From: Eggerthella sinensis
GTDB lineage: Bacteria; Actinomycetota; Coriobacteriia; Coriobacteriales; Eggerthellaceae
Assembly (NCBI RefSeq): GCF_003339815.1
Contig: NZ_PPTT01000014.1
Coordinates: 33,072-97,071 of the forward strand
Direction: 5' to 3'
DNA: 64,000 nt
This document shows, one piece after another, positions 42,197-50,605 of this stretch (position 1 is the stretch's first letter; every line of letters begins with the position of its first letter). Made by a program: the position numbers and the translations under genes. The notes below the pieces were generated by a model, which did no database searches, had not been told where the DNA came from, and saw only the letters and a program-made list of their open reading frames with translations.

Positions 42197-43357
42197 CTAC
42201 GACCCGCAGCGCACGGCGCCCCGGCGCGCCAGCTCGTCCACCGCGTCGGCGTCGAAGCCCAGCTCGCGCAGCACCTCCGCGGTGTGCTCGCCGTGGGCGG
42301 GCGCCTCGACGGCGTCGTCGAGGGAGGGCCGCATGCCGGCGATGGCGTGCGGCAGGTTCGTCTGCAGCACGCGCCCGGCGCGCGGGAAGTCGCGGTAGGC
42401 CACCATGGACGGCTCGCGCTCCATGAGCTGCGCGAGGGCCGCGTTCTTGTCGATGACCGCCGCGATGCACAGGTCCTTGTCGGCCAGCCACGCCTCCCAT
42501 TCGGCCAGCGTGCGCGAGGCCACGAGCGCGCACATGCGCTCGTAGGCGTCGTCGGGCTGGTCGATGAGCTCGGGCACGCCCGCGTCCTCGCAGAACGACG
42601 CCCAGAACTTGTCCTCGATGAGCCCGAACGCCAAGCGGCCGCCGTCGGACGTCTCGTAGATGTTGTAGAAGCAGCAGCGCTCGGGAAACGCGATGGTGTC
42701 CTCGCTGATCGATTCGTCCTGGAAGCCCCACCGCGTGTCGATGAGCGAGTTCCACCACACGAACGAGTCGAACATCGACACGTCGATGAAGCGCCCCTCC
42801 CCCGATATCTCGCGGTCGTACAGCGCCGCGAGCATGCTCTGCGCCGCCACCATGGAGCTGGCGAGGTCGCACAGGTGCAGCGGCGCCTTCACGCCGCCGT
42901 TGAGCGAGAGGTAGCCGCTCTGCGCCTGCATGTTCAAATCGTGCAGCGGCAGCTGGCTGCGCGGGTCGTCCTGGCCGTAGCCCGAGAACGAGCAGTACAC
43001 GATGCGCGGGTTGACGGCGCGCACAGCCGCGTAGTCGATGCCGAGCTTCTTCGTGACGCCGGGGCGGAAGCTTTCCACCACCACGTCGGCGCCCTTCACG
43101 AGCTTCATGAACGCCGCGTGCGCGTCGGCGTCCTTCAAGTCGAGCGCCACCGAGCGCTTGTTGCGCCCGAGCGCCTCGATGTAGTAGCTCATGCCGCCGC
43201 GCTGCGGATGCTCGTGGCGGCAGAAGTCGCCGAGCCCCGTGTCCTCCACCTTGATGACGTCGGCCCCTAAATCGGCGAGCACCTGCGTGGCGTAGCCGCC
43301 GGGCAGGTACCGCGACAAATCGAGCACGCGCAGCCGCGCGAACGAGGGATTGCCCAT
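42197..43357 (-). CDS. class III CoA-transferase, CaiB/BaiF family (copy 2)
   Basis: 386 residues from ATG 43357, behind AAAGGAGCG. LRVLDLSRYLPGGYATQVLADLG and ADVIKVED are the family N-terminus, and Asp140 in HDLNMQAQSGYLSLNG is the catalytic Asp in the classic DxxxQAxxG setting, closer to the norm than copy 1. It may be a CoA-transferase or an alpha-methylacyl-CoA racemase-like member. It is divergent from the acyl-CoA dehydrogenase at 43650, across a region with a 25-base palindrome, just as copy 1 is divergent from the acyl-CoA dehydrogenase at 22022. A thioesterase gene follows it. Confidence 0.92.
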   Translation of the reverse strand: MGNPSFARLRVLDLSRYLPGGYATQVLADLGADVIKVEDTGLGDFCRHEHPQRGGMSYYIEALGRNKRSVALDLKDADAHAAFMKLVKGADVVVESFRPGVTKKLGIDYAAVRAVNPRIVYCSFSGYGQDDPRSQLPLHDLNMQAQSGYLSLNGGVKAPLHLCDLASSMVAAQSMLAALYDREISGEGRFIDVSMFDSFVWWNSLIDTRWGFQDESISEDTIAFPERCCFYNIYETSDGGRLAFGLIEDKFWASFCEDAGVPELIDQPDDAYERMCALVASRTLAEWEAWLADKDLCIAAVIDKNAALAQLMEREPSMVAYRDFPRAGRVLQTNLPHAIAGMRPSLDDAVEAPAHGEHTAEVLRELGFDADAVDELARRGAVRCGS

Positions 43358-43441
43358 GAGTCGCTCCTTTCGAACCTGCGCGCATCGCGCGCTCGAACCC
43401 TTCCCCAACGATACCCCACCCGCGCCCCGCCGAGGAGGGCG

Positions 43442-43466
43442 CTTTCATTGGCATTGCCAATGAAAG
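43442..43466. promoter_or_regulatory. 25-base palindrome between CoA-transferase 2 and acyl-CoA dehydrogenase
   Basis: CTTTCATTGGCA and its inverse flank a single central base, a perfect 12-base arm dyad about 85 bases before the transferase start. It is a strong operator candidate. Related CATTGAA-ggt-TTCAATG occurs at 48964-48980. Confidence 0.55.
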
Positions 43467-43563
43467 GTGCTCGCGCAACCTATATCGCCAGGTCGCACGA
43501 GCGAACTCGCGCGCATGAGACCGTTGCATAAAACGTTTCAATCGAAAGGGCGCGCCTTTTCAA

Positions 43564-43594
43564 TTGGACGGGCGCGCACGCGGGCACGGACAAT
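43564..43594 (+). promoter_or_regulatory. candidate promoter of acyl-CoA dehydrogenase paralogue 2
   Basis: TTGGAC (43564-43569) and GACAAT (43589-43594) are separated by 19 bases, the same spacing and the same -35 sequence as the two halves of the symmetric promoter at 12692-12988. Confidence 0.5.
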
Positions 43595-43649
43595 GGACGG
43601 CAGGTAGACCGCGCCGCAGTACCGCGGCGCTCGAAGCAGAGGAGGAACC

Positions 43650-44837
43650 ATGGGTAAGCTCACGCCAGAGGAATTCGATGCGCACCTCAAAGCACTGCGC
43701 GCCTTCGTCGAGGGGCCCTGCGAGGAGATGCAAGCCGACATCGAGGTGACGAACAAGTTCCCGCAGGAGTTCTACGACCAGTGCAACGAGCACAACATCT
43801 ACCGCATGTCGCTGCCGGAGGAGTACGGCGGCTGGGGGCTCAACGAGCTCGAGACGCTCAAGTGCCAGGAGGAGTTCTCCCGCGGCCCCGGCGGCATGCG
43901 CATGCACATGCACTTCGCCCAGGATCTCAACTGGCGCCCGCTCTACGACTACGGCTCCGAGGAGCTCAAGGCCGAGCTCATGCCGAAGTTCCAGGACAAG
44001 TCCATCTTCTCGGCCTGGTGCCTCACCGAGGCCACGGGCGGCACGGGCGCCGACCTCCACACCACGGCCGTGAAGGACGAGAACGGCGACTACATCCTCA
44101 ACGGCGAGAAGTGGCTCATCTCGTTCACCGACATGAACACCCACTCCTACATCCACGCCGTCACCGACCCCGCCGCCGACCCCGACCATCGCCTGTCCAC
44201 GTTCTACGTGCCGGTGGACACCCCGGGCTACGAGGTCACGCCCATGCCCCACATGATGGGCTGCCGCGGCGCCGGCCACACGGGCCTCAAGTTCACCAAC
44301 ATGAAGGTTGACAAGAAGTACCTGCTCGGCGAGGAAGGCCAGGGCATGGAGATCGCCATGCACTCGCTGGCCGTGTCGCGCGTGCACATCGCCGCGTCGA
44401 ACCTCGGCATGGCGCAGCGCATGCTGGAAATCTCCCTCGCGCGCGCCAACGACCGCATCACGTTCGGCAAGCCCATCATCTCGCGCCAGGCCATCAAGAT
44501 GAAGATCGCGAACATGCAGATGTACATCCACGCGCTGCGCACGATGGTGTACGACTTCTGCAAGGACTACATGGCCGAGCCCAACGGCGCCTACATCGCC
44601 GAGAAGGCGGCGTGCTGCAAGCTGTTCTCCATCGACACGACGCGTCTCGTGTCCGACGAGATGCTGGAGATCTTCGGCGGCGACGGCTACTTCGAGGACA
44701 ACCCCTTCGGCCCCGTCGAGCGCCTCTACCGCGACTGCCGCGCCATGTGGCTCGAAGAGGGCGCGCCCACGGTGCAACGCATCACCATCGCGCGCGACTG
44801 CATCAAGCACGGCGGCCAGATGGCGTACCGCGACTAG
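43650..44837 (+). CDS. acyl-CoA dehydrogenase (paralogue 2 of 3)
   Basis: 395 residues, very close to the enzymes at 11400 and 49276: MGKLTPEEFDAHLKALRAFV, SRGPGGMRMHMHF, PMPHMMGCRGAGH and the C-terminal EEGAPTVQR with the Glu of the catalytic motif are shared. ATG 43650 follows GAGGAGGAACC. It is divergent from the second CoA-transferase and followed after 12 bases by the second Cys-rich gene, so the two are likely co-transcribed. The reaction is acyl-CoA/enoyl-CoA interconversion with ETF as partner; the substrate is unknown. Three copies in 40 kb, each near a LysR gene, suggest specialisation for related substrates. Confidence 0.9.
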   Translation: MGKLTPEEFDAHLKALRAFVEGPCEEMQADIEVTNKFPQEFYDQCNEHNIYRMSLPEEYGGWGLNELETLKCQEEFSRGPGGMRMHMHFAQDLNWRPLYDYGSEELKAELMPKFQDKSIFSAWCLTEATGGTGADLHTTAVKDENGDYILNGEKWLISFTDMNTHSYIHAVTDPAADPDHRLSTFYVPVDTPGYEVTPMPHMMGCRGAGHTGLKFTNMKVDKKYLLGEEGQGMEIAMHSLAVSRVHIAASNLGMAQRMLEISLARANDRITFGKPIISRQAIKMKIANMQMYIHALRTMVYDFCKDYMAEPNGAYIAEKAACCKLFSIDTTRLVSDEMLEIFGGDGYFEDNPFGPVERLYRDCRAMWLEEGAPTVQRITIARDCIKHGGQMAYRD

Positions 44838-44849
44838 CGTCTCGGCTGC

Positions 44850-45473
44850 ATGACCGTTCCTTCGACATCCTCCTCGCGCGCGTGCGCACCCCAACGGCTC
44901 TCGCCCACGCGCACGCGCGCCACCTGGAAGCCTCGGGTGGACGAGGCGGACGTGCCCGTGTACCGATGCGCCCGCTGCGGGCGCGTCCTCGTGGCAGTGG
45001 GAGCCGCGGCGGCCTCCGTCGACACCGACCTGTGGCGCTCGACCATCGTGCGCTCCCCCTACGCCGAGCCCGCCTGCGCCTCGTGCGCTTCGTGCGCTTC
45101 CTGCTCCCCCGACCTGCTGCAGCCCGTGGCGTTTCGCGCCGCGTGCGCCGCCGACGAGGGGTTCTCCTACGCCTTCACCGGCGGCATGGACGCGAACAGG
45201 CTCACGCTTTCCTGGGCGCCCGAAACGCCCGCGCCGACGCTCGCGGTGCTCAAGACGTTCACCGGCCTGCAAGTGGCGGACGCGCCGCGCGGCCGCACCG
45301 TCACGTTCTTCCTCGCCGACGAGGACGCCTACTGCTACTGCGACCTCGATCCCTGCGAGTGGTGCGTGGCGCGCTGCAAGCGCGGCTTCAAGCTGTACGT
45401 GCTGCGCGCCGACGGAGCCGGCCTGCGCTTCCTCTGCGAGCTGCCTCCCAACGCCAAGCCGCGCGAGGAATGA
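44850..45473 (+). CDS. uncharacterised Cys-rich protein (family member 2)
   Basis: 207 residues, paralogue of the protein at 18719. LSPTRTRATWKP, the CARC pair (Cys40, Cys43), KTFTG and DEDAYCYCDLDPCEWCVARCKRGF are conserved; in the last block Cys164, Cys169, Cys172 and Cys176 correspond to Cys156, Cys161, Cys164 and Cys168 of the first copy. It has an extra run CASCASCASC (Cys76, 79, 82, 85) encoded by near-repeat codons. No ribosome site precedes ATG 44850, but the dehydrogenase stop is 12 bases away, so translation may be coupled. Its stop abuts the stop of the convergent LysR gene with no gap. Function unknown; metal or cluster binding is likely from the Cys spacing. Confidence 0.78.
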   Translation: MTVPSTSSSRACAPQRLSPTRTRATWKPRVDEADVPVYRCARCGRVLVAVGAAAASVDTDLWRSTIVRSPYAEPACASCASCASCSPDLLQPVAFRAACAADEGFSYAFTGGMDANRLTLSWAPETPAPTLAVLKTFTGLQVADAPRGRTVTFFLADEDAYCYCDLDPCEWCVARCKRGFKLYVLRADGAGLRFLCELPPNAKPREE

Positions 45474-46451
45474 TCAGGCAGGCACGGCGAACGTGCGCTC
45501 CGCCTCGTCGGACGCGGCAGGCTCCGTCGCGGCGGGCTCGGACGCCGAGGCGATGGACGAGAAGCGCGTGGCCGTCTCGATGAAGCTCTCCACCACCTGG
45601 CTGCGGTAGATGCGCTTGTCGTAGGCGAGGTAGATGATGTGCAGATCGTCGGGCACGTCGACGAGTTCGAGCTTTTTCACGTGGTCGAACCGCTCGATGG
45701 CGAACGTGTCCAGCATGACGCCCGGCATGGCGTGGTTGGCCACGACGACGCTCGTCAGCATGAACTCGTCGTCGTACACGATGGTGGGCTGGATGCCGTG
45801 CCCCTCGAACAGCCGCCTCACCTCCAACCCGAGCGGCGTGCCCGGCGCGTAGCTGGCGAACGGCACGCCCGCAAGCTCGGACAGCGACACGCTGTCGCGC
45901 GCGGCGAAGGGGCTGTCCTCGTGCACCACCAGCACGAGGCGCTTCGACAGCATGGGCACGAAGCACAGGTTCGGCTCGTTTTCGGCCTTCGACGCGAAGA
46001 TGAGGTCGAACTCCTGCGCCTTGAGCGAGCGGATGAGCGGCAGCGTGAACTCCACGGAGAACCCCATCTTCACCTCGTAGCCGTACTCCTGCCAGAACTG
46101 CTGCAGCAGCGCGGGAAGGAAGTCGTGCTGGATGGTGGGGATGGTGCCGATGCTGAGCGAGCCGCAGTTCACCGTGCCCTGCGCGCGCACCGACGCGATG
46201 GAACGGTCGAGCTCGCCGAGCACCCCGGCGACGTCGGCGTAGAAGTCGCGCCCGTGCTTCGTGAGCTTGATCTGGCGCCCGTCGCGGAAGAACAGGGGCA
46301 CGCCCAGCTCGTGCTCGAGCGCCTTGATGGACAGGCTGAGCGTGGGCTGGGTGATATAGAGCTCTTTCGCCGCGCGGGTCATGTGCTGCGTCTCCGCCAG
46401 CTTCTTGAAGTTGTACAGCTGCGAAAGGGAAAGCGAAGAAGAGTTGTTCAT
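45474..46451 (-). CDS. LysR-family transcriptional regulator 3
   Basis: 325 residues. SLSQLYNFKKLAETQHMTRAAKELYITQPTLSLSIKALEHELG is the DNA-binding domain, with a short Ser-rich lead and an Ala/Glu-rich C-terminal tail not seen in the other three LysR proteins. ATG 46451 follows GAGGAGGCATCC. It is convergent with the Cys-rich gene and downstream of MFS 2, matching the order LysR 2 and MFS 1 in module A, so the pair MFS-LysR has been duplicated together. It probably responds to the acid or acyl-CoA handled by module B. Confidence 0.92.
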   Translation of the reverse strand: MNNSSSLSLSQLYNFKKLAETQHMTRAAKELYITQPTLSLSIKALEHELGVPLFFRDGRQIKLTKHGRDFYADVAGVLGELDRSIASVRAQGTVNCGSLSIGTIPTIQHDFLPALLQQFWQEYGYEVKMGFSVEFTLPLIRSLKAQEFDLIFASKAENEPNLCFVPMLSKRLVLVVHEDSPFAARDSVSLSELAGVPFASYAPGTPLGLEVRRLFEGHGIQPTIVYDDEFMLTSVVVANHAMPGVMLDTFAIERFDHVKKLELVDVPDDLHIIYLAYDKRIYRSQVVESFIETATRFSSIASASEPAATEPAASDEAERTFAVPA

Positions 46452-46559
46452 GGATGCCTCCTCATCTGCCGCCGCGATGCCGACGTTCGGCCCTTGTCCC
46501 TATCCTAGGCCCTTATCGCGGACGACGCCACGGCCAGCCTGAGCGTTCTGTTGCGCTGC

Positions 46560-46585
46560 AAAAAGGGCGCGCATCGTGCGCGCCC
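46560..46585 (-). terminator. rho-independent terminator of MFS 2
   Basis: A nine-base GC stem with a three-base loop is followed on the minus strand by TTTTT, 10 bases after the stop. Confidence 0.92.
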
Positions 46586-46595
46586 CTCCAAACGC

Positions 46596-47858
46596 CTATT
46601 CCCACAGCGCCCGCAGTTTTCGCTTGCCGATGGAGATGGCCGCCAGGCCGGTGACCAGCACCACCACGAGCATGACGAGCCCCACCACGAACACGGTGTC
46701 GAACCCGTACGACGAGCCCACCCACGCCCAGATCATCGAGGCGAACGCGCCGATGAGGTTGAACACGGTGGAGATGCGCGAGTAGATCACCGGGTACTCG
46801 CGCGTGCCGAAGATGGAGCGCGTGAGCGCCGGCACGAGCACCACCGCCGTGGCGTAGAACGCGCCGAAGATGAACGCGCCGCCGTACAGCATGAATTCCG
46901 AGGCGAAGCCGAACCAGCACAGGAAGATGCCCACCACGCCGGCCGCGAACGCGAACCACAAGGCGCCCTTGACGCTCTTGTCCACGGCCGCGCCCAGGAT
47001 GATCTTGAACAGCGCCTGCCCCACCATCATGACGGTGGACATGATGCCGCCCACCACGAGCACATCGAAGGCCACGCCCGTGAGCGACTTCGTGTACGTG
47101 GGGAACTGCATGGCGATGAGGTTCGCGATGTTGATGATGCCCGCGCAGATGCACACGAGGTAGAACGCCGACGACTTCATGGCGAGCGACGCGGACAACC
47201 CCTGCGGCTTCGGCGCCTCCTTGCCCTCGGACACCGTGGCGCCGTAGGGCGCCAGGCCGCAGTCGGACGGGCGCGTGCGCACGCAGAACAGCGTGAACGG
47301 CAGCGAGGTGACCAGCGCGATGACCGCCCAGATGAGGTAGATCTGATGGAAGTCCATGCCGCCGGACTTGAGCGCGGTGAACACCATGGACCACAGCGCC
47401 CCGCCGATGCCGGTGAAGGCCATGCACAGGCCGATGAAGAACCCGGCCCGCTCGTAGAACCAGTTGTTGACCAGCACGGGAATGGCCAGCCACAGGATGG
47501 ATATCTCGCCGAGGCCCAGCAGCACGCCGGCCACGTAGAACAGGTAGATATTGGTCGAGAAGCCCATCAGCGCGAACGCAGCGGCCACGCTGCAGGCCGA
47601 TGCGCTCAAGATGATGCGCACGTCCACCTTCTGCAGCAGCTTGCCGGCGAAGGGCGAGGCGACGGTCATGGTGAGGTACATGATGGTCACGTACAGCGCG
47701 AACGAGGTCGTGGGGATGCCGAGGGCCTCCGACACGACCGGTTGGAACAATCCCCAGGTTGAAAAGCAGAGCGCCGAACATCCGAACGTGATCATGATGC
47801 CGGTGAGAACGACGAGCAGATGACGCGACGAGAGTTTCTCGCGTGCTTGAGTAGCCAT
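46596..47858 (-). CDS. MFS transporter 2 (paralogue of MFS 1)
   Basis: 420 residues with about 12 TM helices. It matches the carrier at 20386 along its whole length, with identical blocks such as VVLTGIMITFGCSALCFSTW, FIGLCMAFTGIGGA and FPTYTKSLTG. ATG 47858 is preceded by AAGAGGGGG. It lies 93 bases downstream of crotonase 2 on the same strand, with a hairpin between, and upstream of LysR 3. The two carriers likely import related organic acids for the two modules. Substrate identity is not visible; residues that differ between the two copies in the TM helices would be the place to look for specificity. Confidence 0.88.
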   Translation of the reverse strand: MATQAREKLSSRHLLVVLTGIMITFGCSALCFSTWGLFQPVVSEALGIPTTSFALYVTIMYLTMTVASPFAGKLLQKVDVRIILSASACSVAAAFALMGFSTNIYLFYVAGVLLGLGEISILWLAIPVLVNNWFYERAGFFIGLCMAFTGIGGALWSMVFTALKSGGMDFHQIYLIWAVIALVTSLPFTLFCVRTRPSDCGLAPYGATVSEGKEAPKPQGLSASLAMKSSAFYLVCICAGIINIANLIAMQFPTYTKSLTGVAFDVLVVGGIMSTVMMVGQALFKIILGAAVDKSVKGALWFAFAAGVVGIFLCWFGFASEFMLYGGAFIFGAFYATAVVLVPALTRSIFGTREYPVIYSRISTVFNLIGAFASMIWAWVGSSYGFDTVFVVGLVMLVVVLVTGLAAISIGKRKLRALWE

Positions 47859-47885
47859 ACAACCCCCTCTTGAAATGGGTGGAAC

Positions 47886-47915
47886 GAACCCGGACGTTGA
47901 GCGGCGTCCGGGTTC
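47886..47915 (-). terminator. hairpin between crotonase 2 and MFS 2
   Basis: A perfect 11-base stem with an eight-base loop lies 36 bases after the crotonase stop. The tail TTCGTTCC is weak, so it may attenuate rather than stop transcription into MFS 2. Confidence 0.5.
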
Positions 47916-47951
47916 GCAGGGTGGGGTGCCAGCGCCGAGGCGCGGCGGAGA

Positions 47952-48833
47952 TTAGAGGTTCTTGAACTGGTACTTCTCAGGATTGTCCTTGACGTCCTGC
48001 TTGTTGCGCGGGTTCATCTTCGCGCGGCCGATCACGCCGTCCTGAGACACGGCGCCAAGCACCTGGTTGCGGTTCTCCATCTTGACCTGCGTCTCGAAGC
48101 TCGTGCCGTCGACGGCCGCATGGATGGACTCCTTCGTGAGGCGCAGCGCCATGGGAGCCGTGGTGTCGCACATGTGGTGCGCGAGCTCGACGGCCTTCGC
48201 CACCACCTCGTCGTCGGGCACCACTTCGAGGCCGAAGCCCCAGCTGTGCAGCGTTTCGGCATCCCAGCGGTCCGGCGAGGACATGATGCGGAAGGCGCGC
48301 TCGTAGCCGACGATCTTCGGCAGGTAGAACGAGCCGGACATGTCGGTGCCGGTGTAGCCGATGGCCAGGTAGCCGGCGTTCATCTTGAACGACTCGCCCA
48401 GGATGCGCATGTCGCAGGCGCAGGACAACGACATGCCGCCGCCCACGGCGTAGCCCTTGAGGGCACCGATGATGGGCTGCTCGCAGCGGTGCATGTACAC
48501 CACCTGGTCGGAGCAGATGCGCTGCATGAGGTAGTACATCGTCTGCACGTCGCCCATGTCGTCGGGATGCTCCATGGCCAGGTCGTTCAGGTTGAAGCCG
48601 GCGCAGAAGGCGCGGCCCTCGCCCGTCAGCACGATGACGCGGCACTCGTGGTCCATGCGCACCTTGATGAGGAACTCGTTGAACTCGGCCATCTGCGCGT
48701 AGGACATGGCGTTGAGGTTGCCGGGGTCGTTGAACGAGACGATGTAGACGGGGCCGTCCTTCTCGACGGTGATCTTCTCGTAGTTGTCGTACGTGAACTC
48801 GGGGACGCAGTACTTCTCCTGGTACACACTCAT
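47952..48833 (-). CDS. atypical crotonase-family protein 2
   Basis: 293 residues from ATG 48833, behind GAGGAGGAACAAC. It is a close paralogue of the protein at 25681 (same start MSVYQE, same end MNPxNKQDVKDNPEKYQF). FCAGFNLNDL, CEQPIIGALKGYAVGGG and CACDMR mark the crotonase core. The classical Glu positions again read GGGMSLS and MNAGYLAIGYTGTD, so both acidic residues are lost and a TGTD Asp is kept, as in copy 1. The conservation in two copies suggests a working but non-hydratase active site. It is divergent from acyl-CoA dehydrogenase paralogue 3. Confidence 0.85.
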   Translation of the reverse strand: MSVYQEKYCVPEFTYDNYEKITVEKDGPVYIVSFNDPGNLNAMSYAQMAEFNEFLIKVRMDHECRVIVLTGEGRAFCAGFNLNDLAMEHPDDMGDVQTMYYLMQRICSDQVVYMHRCEQPIIGALKGYAVGGGMSLSCACDMRILGESFKMNAGYLAIGYTGTDMSGSFYLPKIVGYERAFRIMSSPDRWDAETLHSWGFGLEVVPDDEVVAKAVELAHHMCDTTAPMALRLTKESIHAAVDGTSFETQVKMENRNQVLGAVSQDGVIGRAKMNPRNKQDVKDNPEKYQFKNL

Positions 48834-49275
48834 GTTGTTCCTCCTCAGATACGGTTCGTCCCGGTGACCCTGAGCATCCGGGATCGCATGGGACACAGGC
48901 TACAGGCCGCCGCCCGCGCCGAACACGGACAGAAATCGCCCTCTTGCCACCCTTCGCGCATTCCATTGAAGGTTTCAATGAATGATTCTTGCTCATGTGG
49001 ATAACGACGCGGGCGCTCGCCGCTCTATGGTGTTTGACCTGCTGTTATTCTGGCCTTCGAATGCGCTCGGCCATCAGAAGGTGCGGGTTTGACCAATGAA
49101 TGCCCCGCGCACGGGCCGCGCGACCATAGAAAAGCGCTCCGAGGCTGGTATTCCTTTTCCAAATGGATACGCCGCCAATTCGCGGCCACCTTGAATTGGA
49201 GGGATGCGCCGCCGCGCGCCATACTGGAAGCAGGCGGCGCGGCGCCGCTCGAGACGCAGACATCAGGAGGATGAG
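48834..49275. promoter_or_regulatory. divergent promoter region of crotonase 2 and acyl-CoA dehydrogenase 3
   Basis: No gene is seen. CATTGAA-ggt-TTCAATG (48964-48980), CAATGAATG (48977 and 49094) and GTATtCC...GGATAC (49148-49170) are dyad or repeat elements. ATAG-aaaagcg-CTcc at 49126-49140 is a half-decayed form of the box found in module A. A candidate rightward promoter is TTGGAG (49196-49201), an 18-base spacer and CATACT (49220-49225). Confidence 0.45.
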
Positions 49276-50475
49276 ATGAACCCGAACGCCACCATCACCG
49301 ACGAACAGTTCGAAGCCTACCTCGCGCAGATCCGCGCGCTTGTCGAAGGCCCCTTCGAGGAGCTGCAGAAGGAGGTGGAGGTGACCAACGCCTTCCCCGA
49401 CGAGTTCTACGAGCTGGCGCGCGAGAACGACCTCTACCGCTTCTACCTGCCCGCCTGCTACGGCGGCTGGAACCTCAGCGAGCTCGAGATCCTGCGCGTG
49501 CAGGAGGAGTTCTCGCGCGGCCCCGGCGGCATGCGCATGCACCTGCATCACGCGGCCGACATGAACTGGCGCATCCTCGACGACTACGGCAAGCCCGAGC
49601 TCAAGGCGCGCCACATGCAGCGCTTCCAGGACAAGGGCGTGTACTGCAACTTCGCCATCACCGAGCAGACGGGCGGCACGGGCGCCGACATCCACGCCAC
49701 CGCCCTCAAGCAGCCCGACGGCACCTACCTGCTCAACGGCGAGAAGTGGCTCATCTCGCACACCGACTGCTCGGACTTCACCTACGTCATCGCCGTCACC
49801 GACCCCGCGAGCGACAAGGACAGCCGTCTCTCGGCGTTCTTCGTGCCCAACGACGCTCCCGGCTTCGAAGTGGTGCCCATGCCCCATATGATGGGCTGCC
49901 GCGGCGCGGGCCATGCCGCGCTTAGGTTCACCGACGTCAGGCTCGACCCGCTCTACCTGCTCGGCGAGGAAGGCCAGGGCATGGAGGTGGCCATCCACTC
50001 GCTGTCGGTGTCGCGCGTCCACATCGCCATGTCGAACCTCGGCATGGCGCAGCGCATGTTGGAAATCTCCCTCAAGCGCGCGCAGGACCGCGTGACCTTC
50101 GGCAAGCCCATCGCCGCGCGTCAGATGATCAAGGCGAAGATCGCCGACATGCAGAAGATGGTGCACGTGCTGCGCTGCGCCGTGTACGATTTCGCGCGCG
50201 ACTTCGACCGCGACCCGCACAACCCGCAGATCACCGAGAAGGCCGCCATCTGCAAGCTGTTCTCCATCGACACGGTGAAGCTCGTGTCCGACGAGATGCT
50301 GGAGATATTCGGCGGCGACGGCTACTTCGAGGACTGCCCCTACGGCCCCGTCGAGCGCCTATACCGCGACTGCCGCGCCATGTGGCTCGAGGAAGGCGCG
50401 CCCTGCGTGCAGCGCATCACCATCGCCCGCGAGGCCGAAGCCCGCGGCGGCGCCCTCGACTACACGTTCGCCTAG
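49276..50475 (+). CDS. acyl-CoA dehydrogenase (paralogue 3 of 3)
   Basis: 399 residues from ATG 49276, five bases after GGAGG; a longer frame from 49204 reads through the promoter region and has no ribosome site. It is closest to paralogue 1 at 11400 (EEMQ/EELQKEVEVTNAFP, NWRILDDYGKPELK, SHTDCS). It keeps the catalytic-motif Glu in EEGAPCVQR. It is divergent from crotonase 2 and 130 bases upstream of LysR 4 on the same strand. The reaction is acyl-CoA oxidation or enoyl-CoA reduction with an ETF; no substrate can be named. Confidence 0.9.
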   Translation: MNPNATITDEQFEAYLAQIRALVEGPFEELQKEVEVTNAFPDEFYELARENDLYRFYLPACYGGWNLSELEILRVQEEFSRGPGGMRMHLHHAADMNWRILDDYGKPELKARHMQRFQDKGVYCNFAITEQTGGTGADIHATALKQPDGTYLLNGEKWLISHTDCSDFTYVIAVTDPASDKDSRLSAFFVPNDAPGFEVVPMPHMMGCRGAGHAALRFTDVRLDPLYLLGEEGQGMEVAIHSLSVSRVHIAMSNLGMAQRMLEISLKRAQDRVTFGKPIAARQMIKAKIADMQKMVHVLRCAVYDFARDFDRDPHNPQITEKAAICKLFSIDTVKLVSDEMLEIFGGDGYFEDCPYGPVERLYRDCRAMWLEEGAPCVQRITIAREAEARGGALDYTFA

Positions 50476-50605
50476 CCCTCCCCGTGCGGGGAAACCGCTG
50501 CGCCGCGGCCGTTTCCTCGCGCACCCCCTAGATGCGCGAGGTTGACCGGCCGCGCAGGGGCGCTCGTGAGCTACACTGGCCTCGAACGCGAAACGGGGGC
50601 CGACC

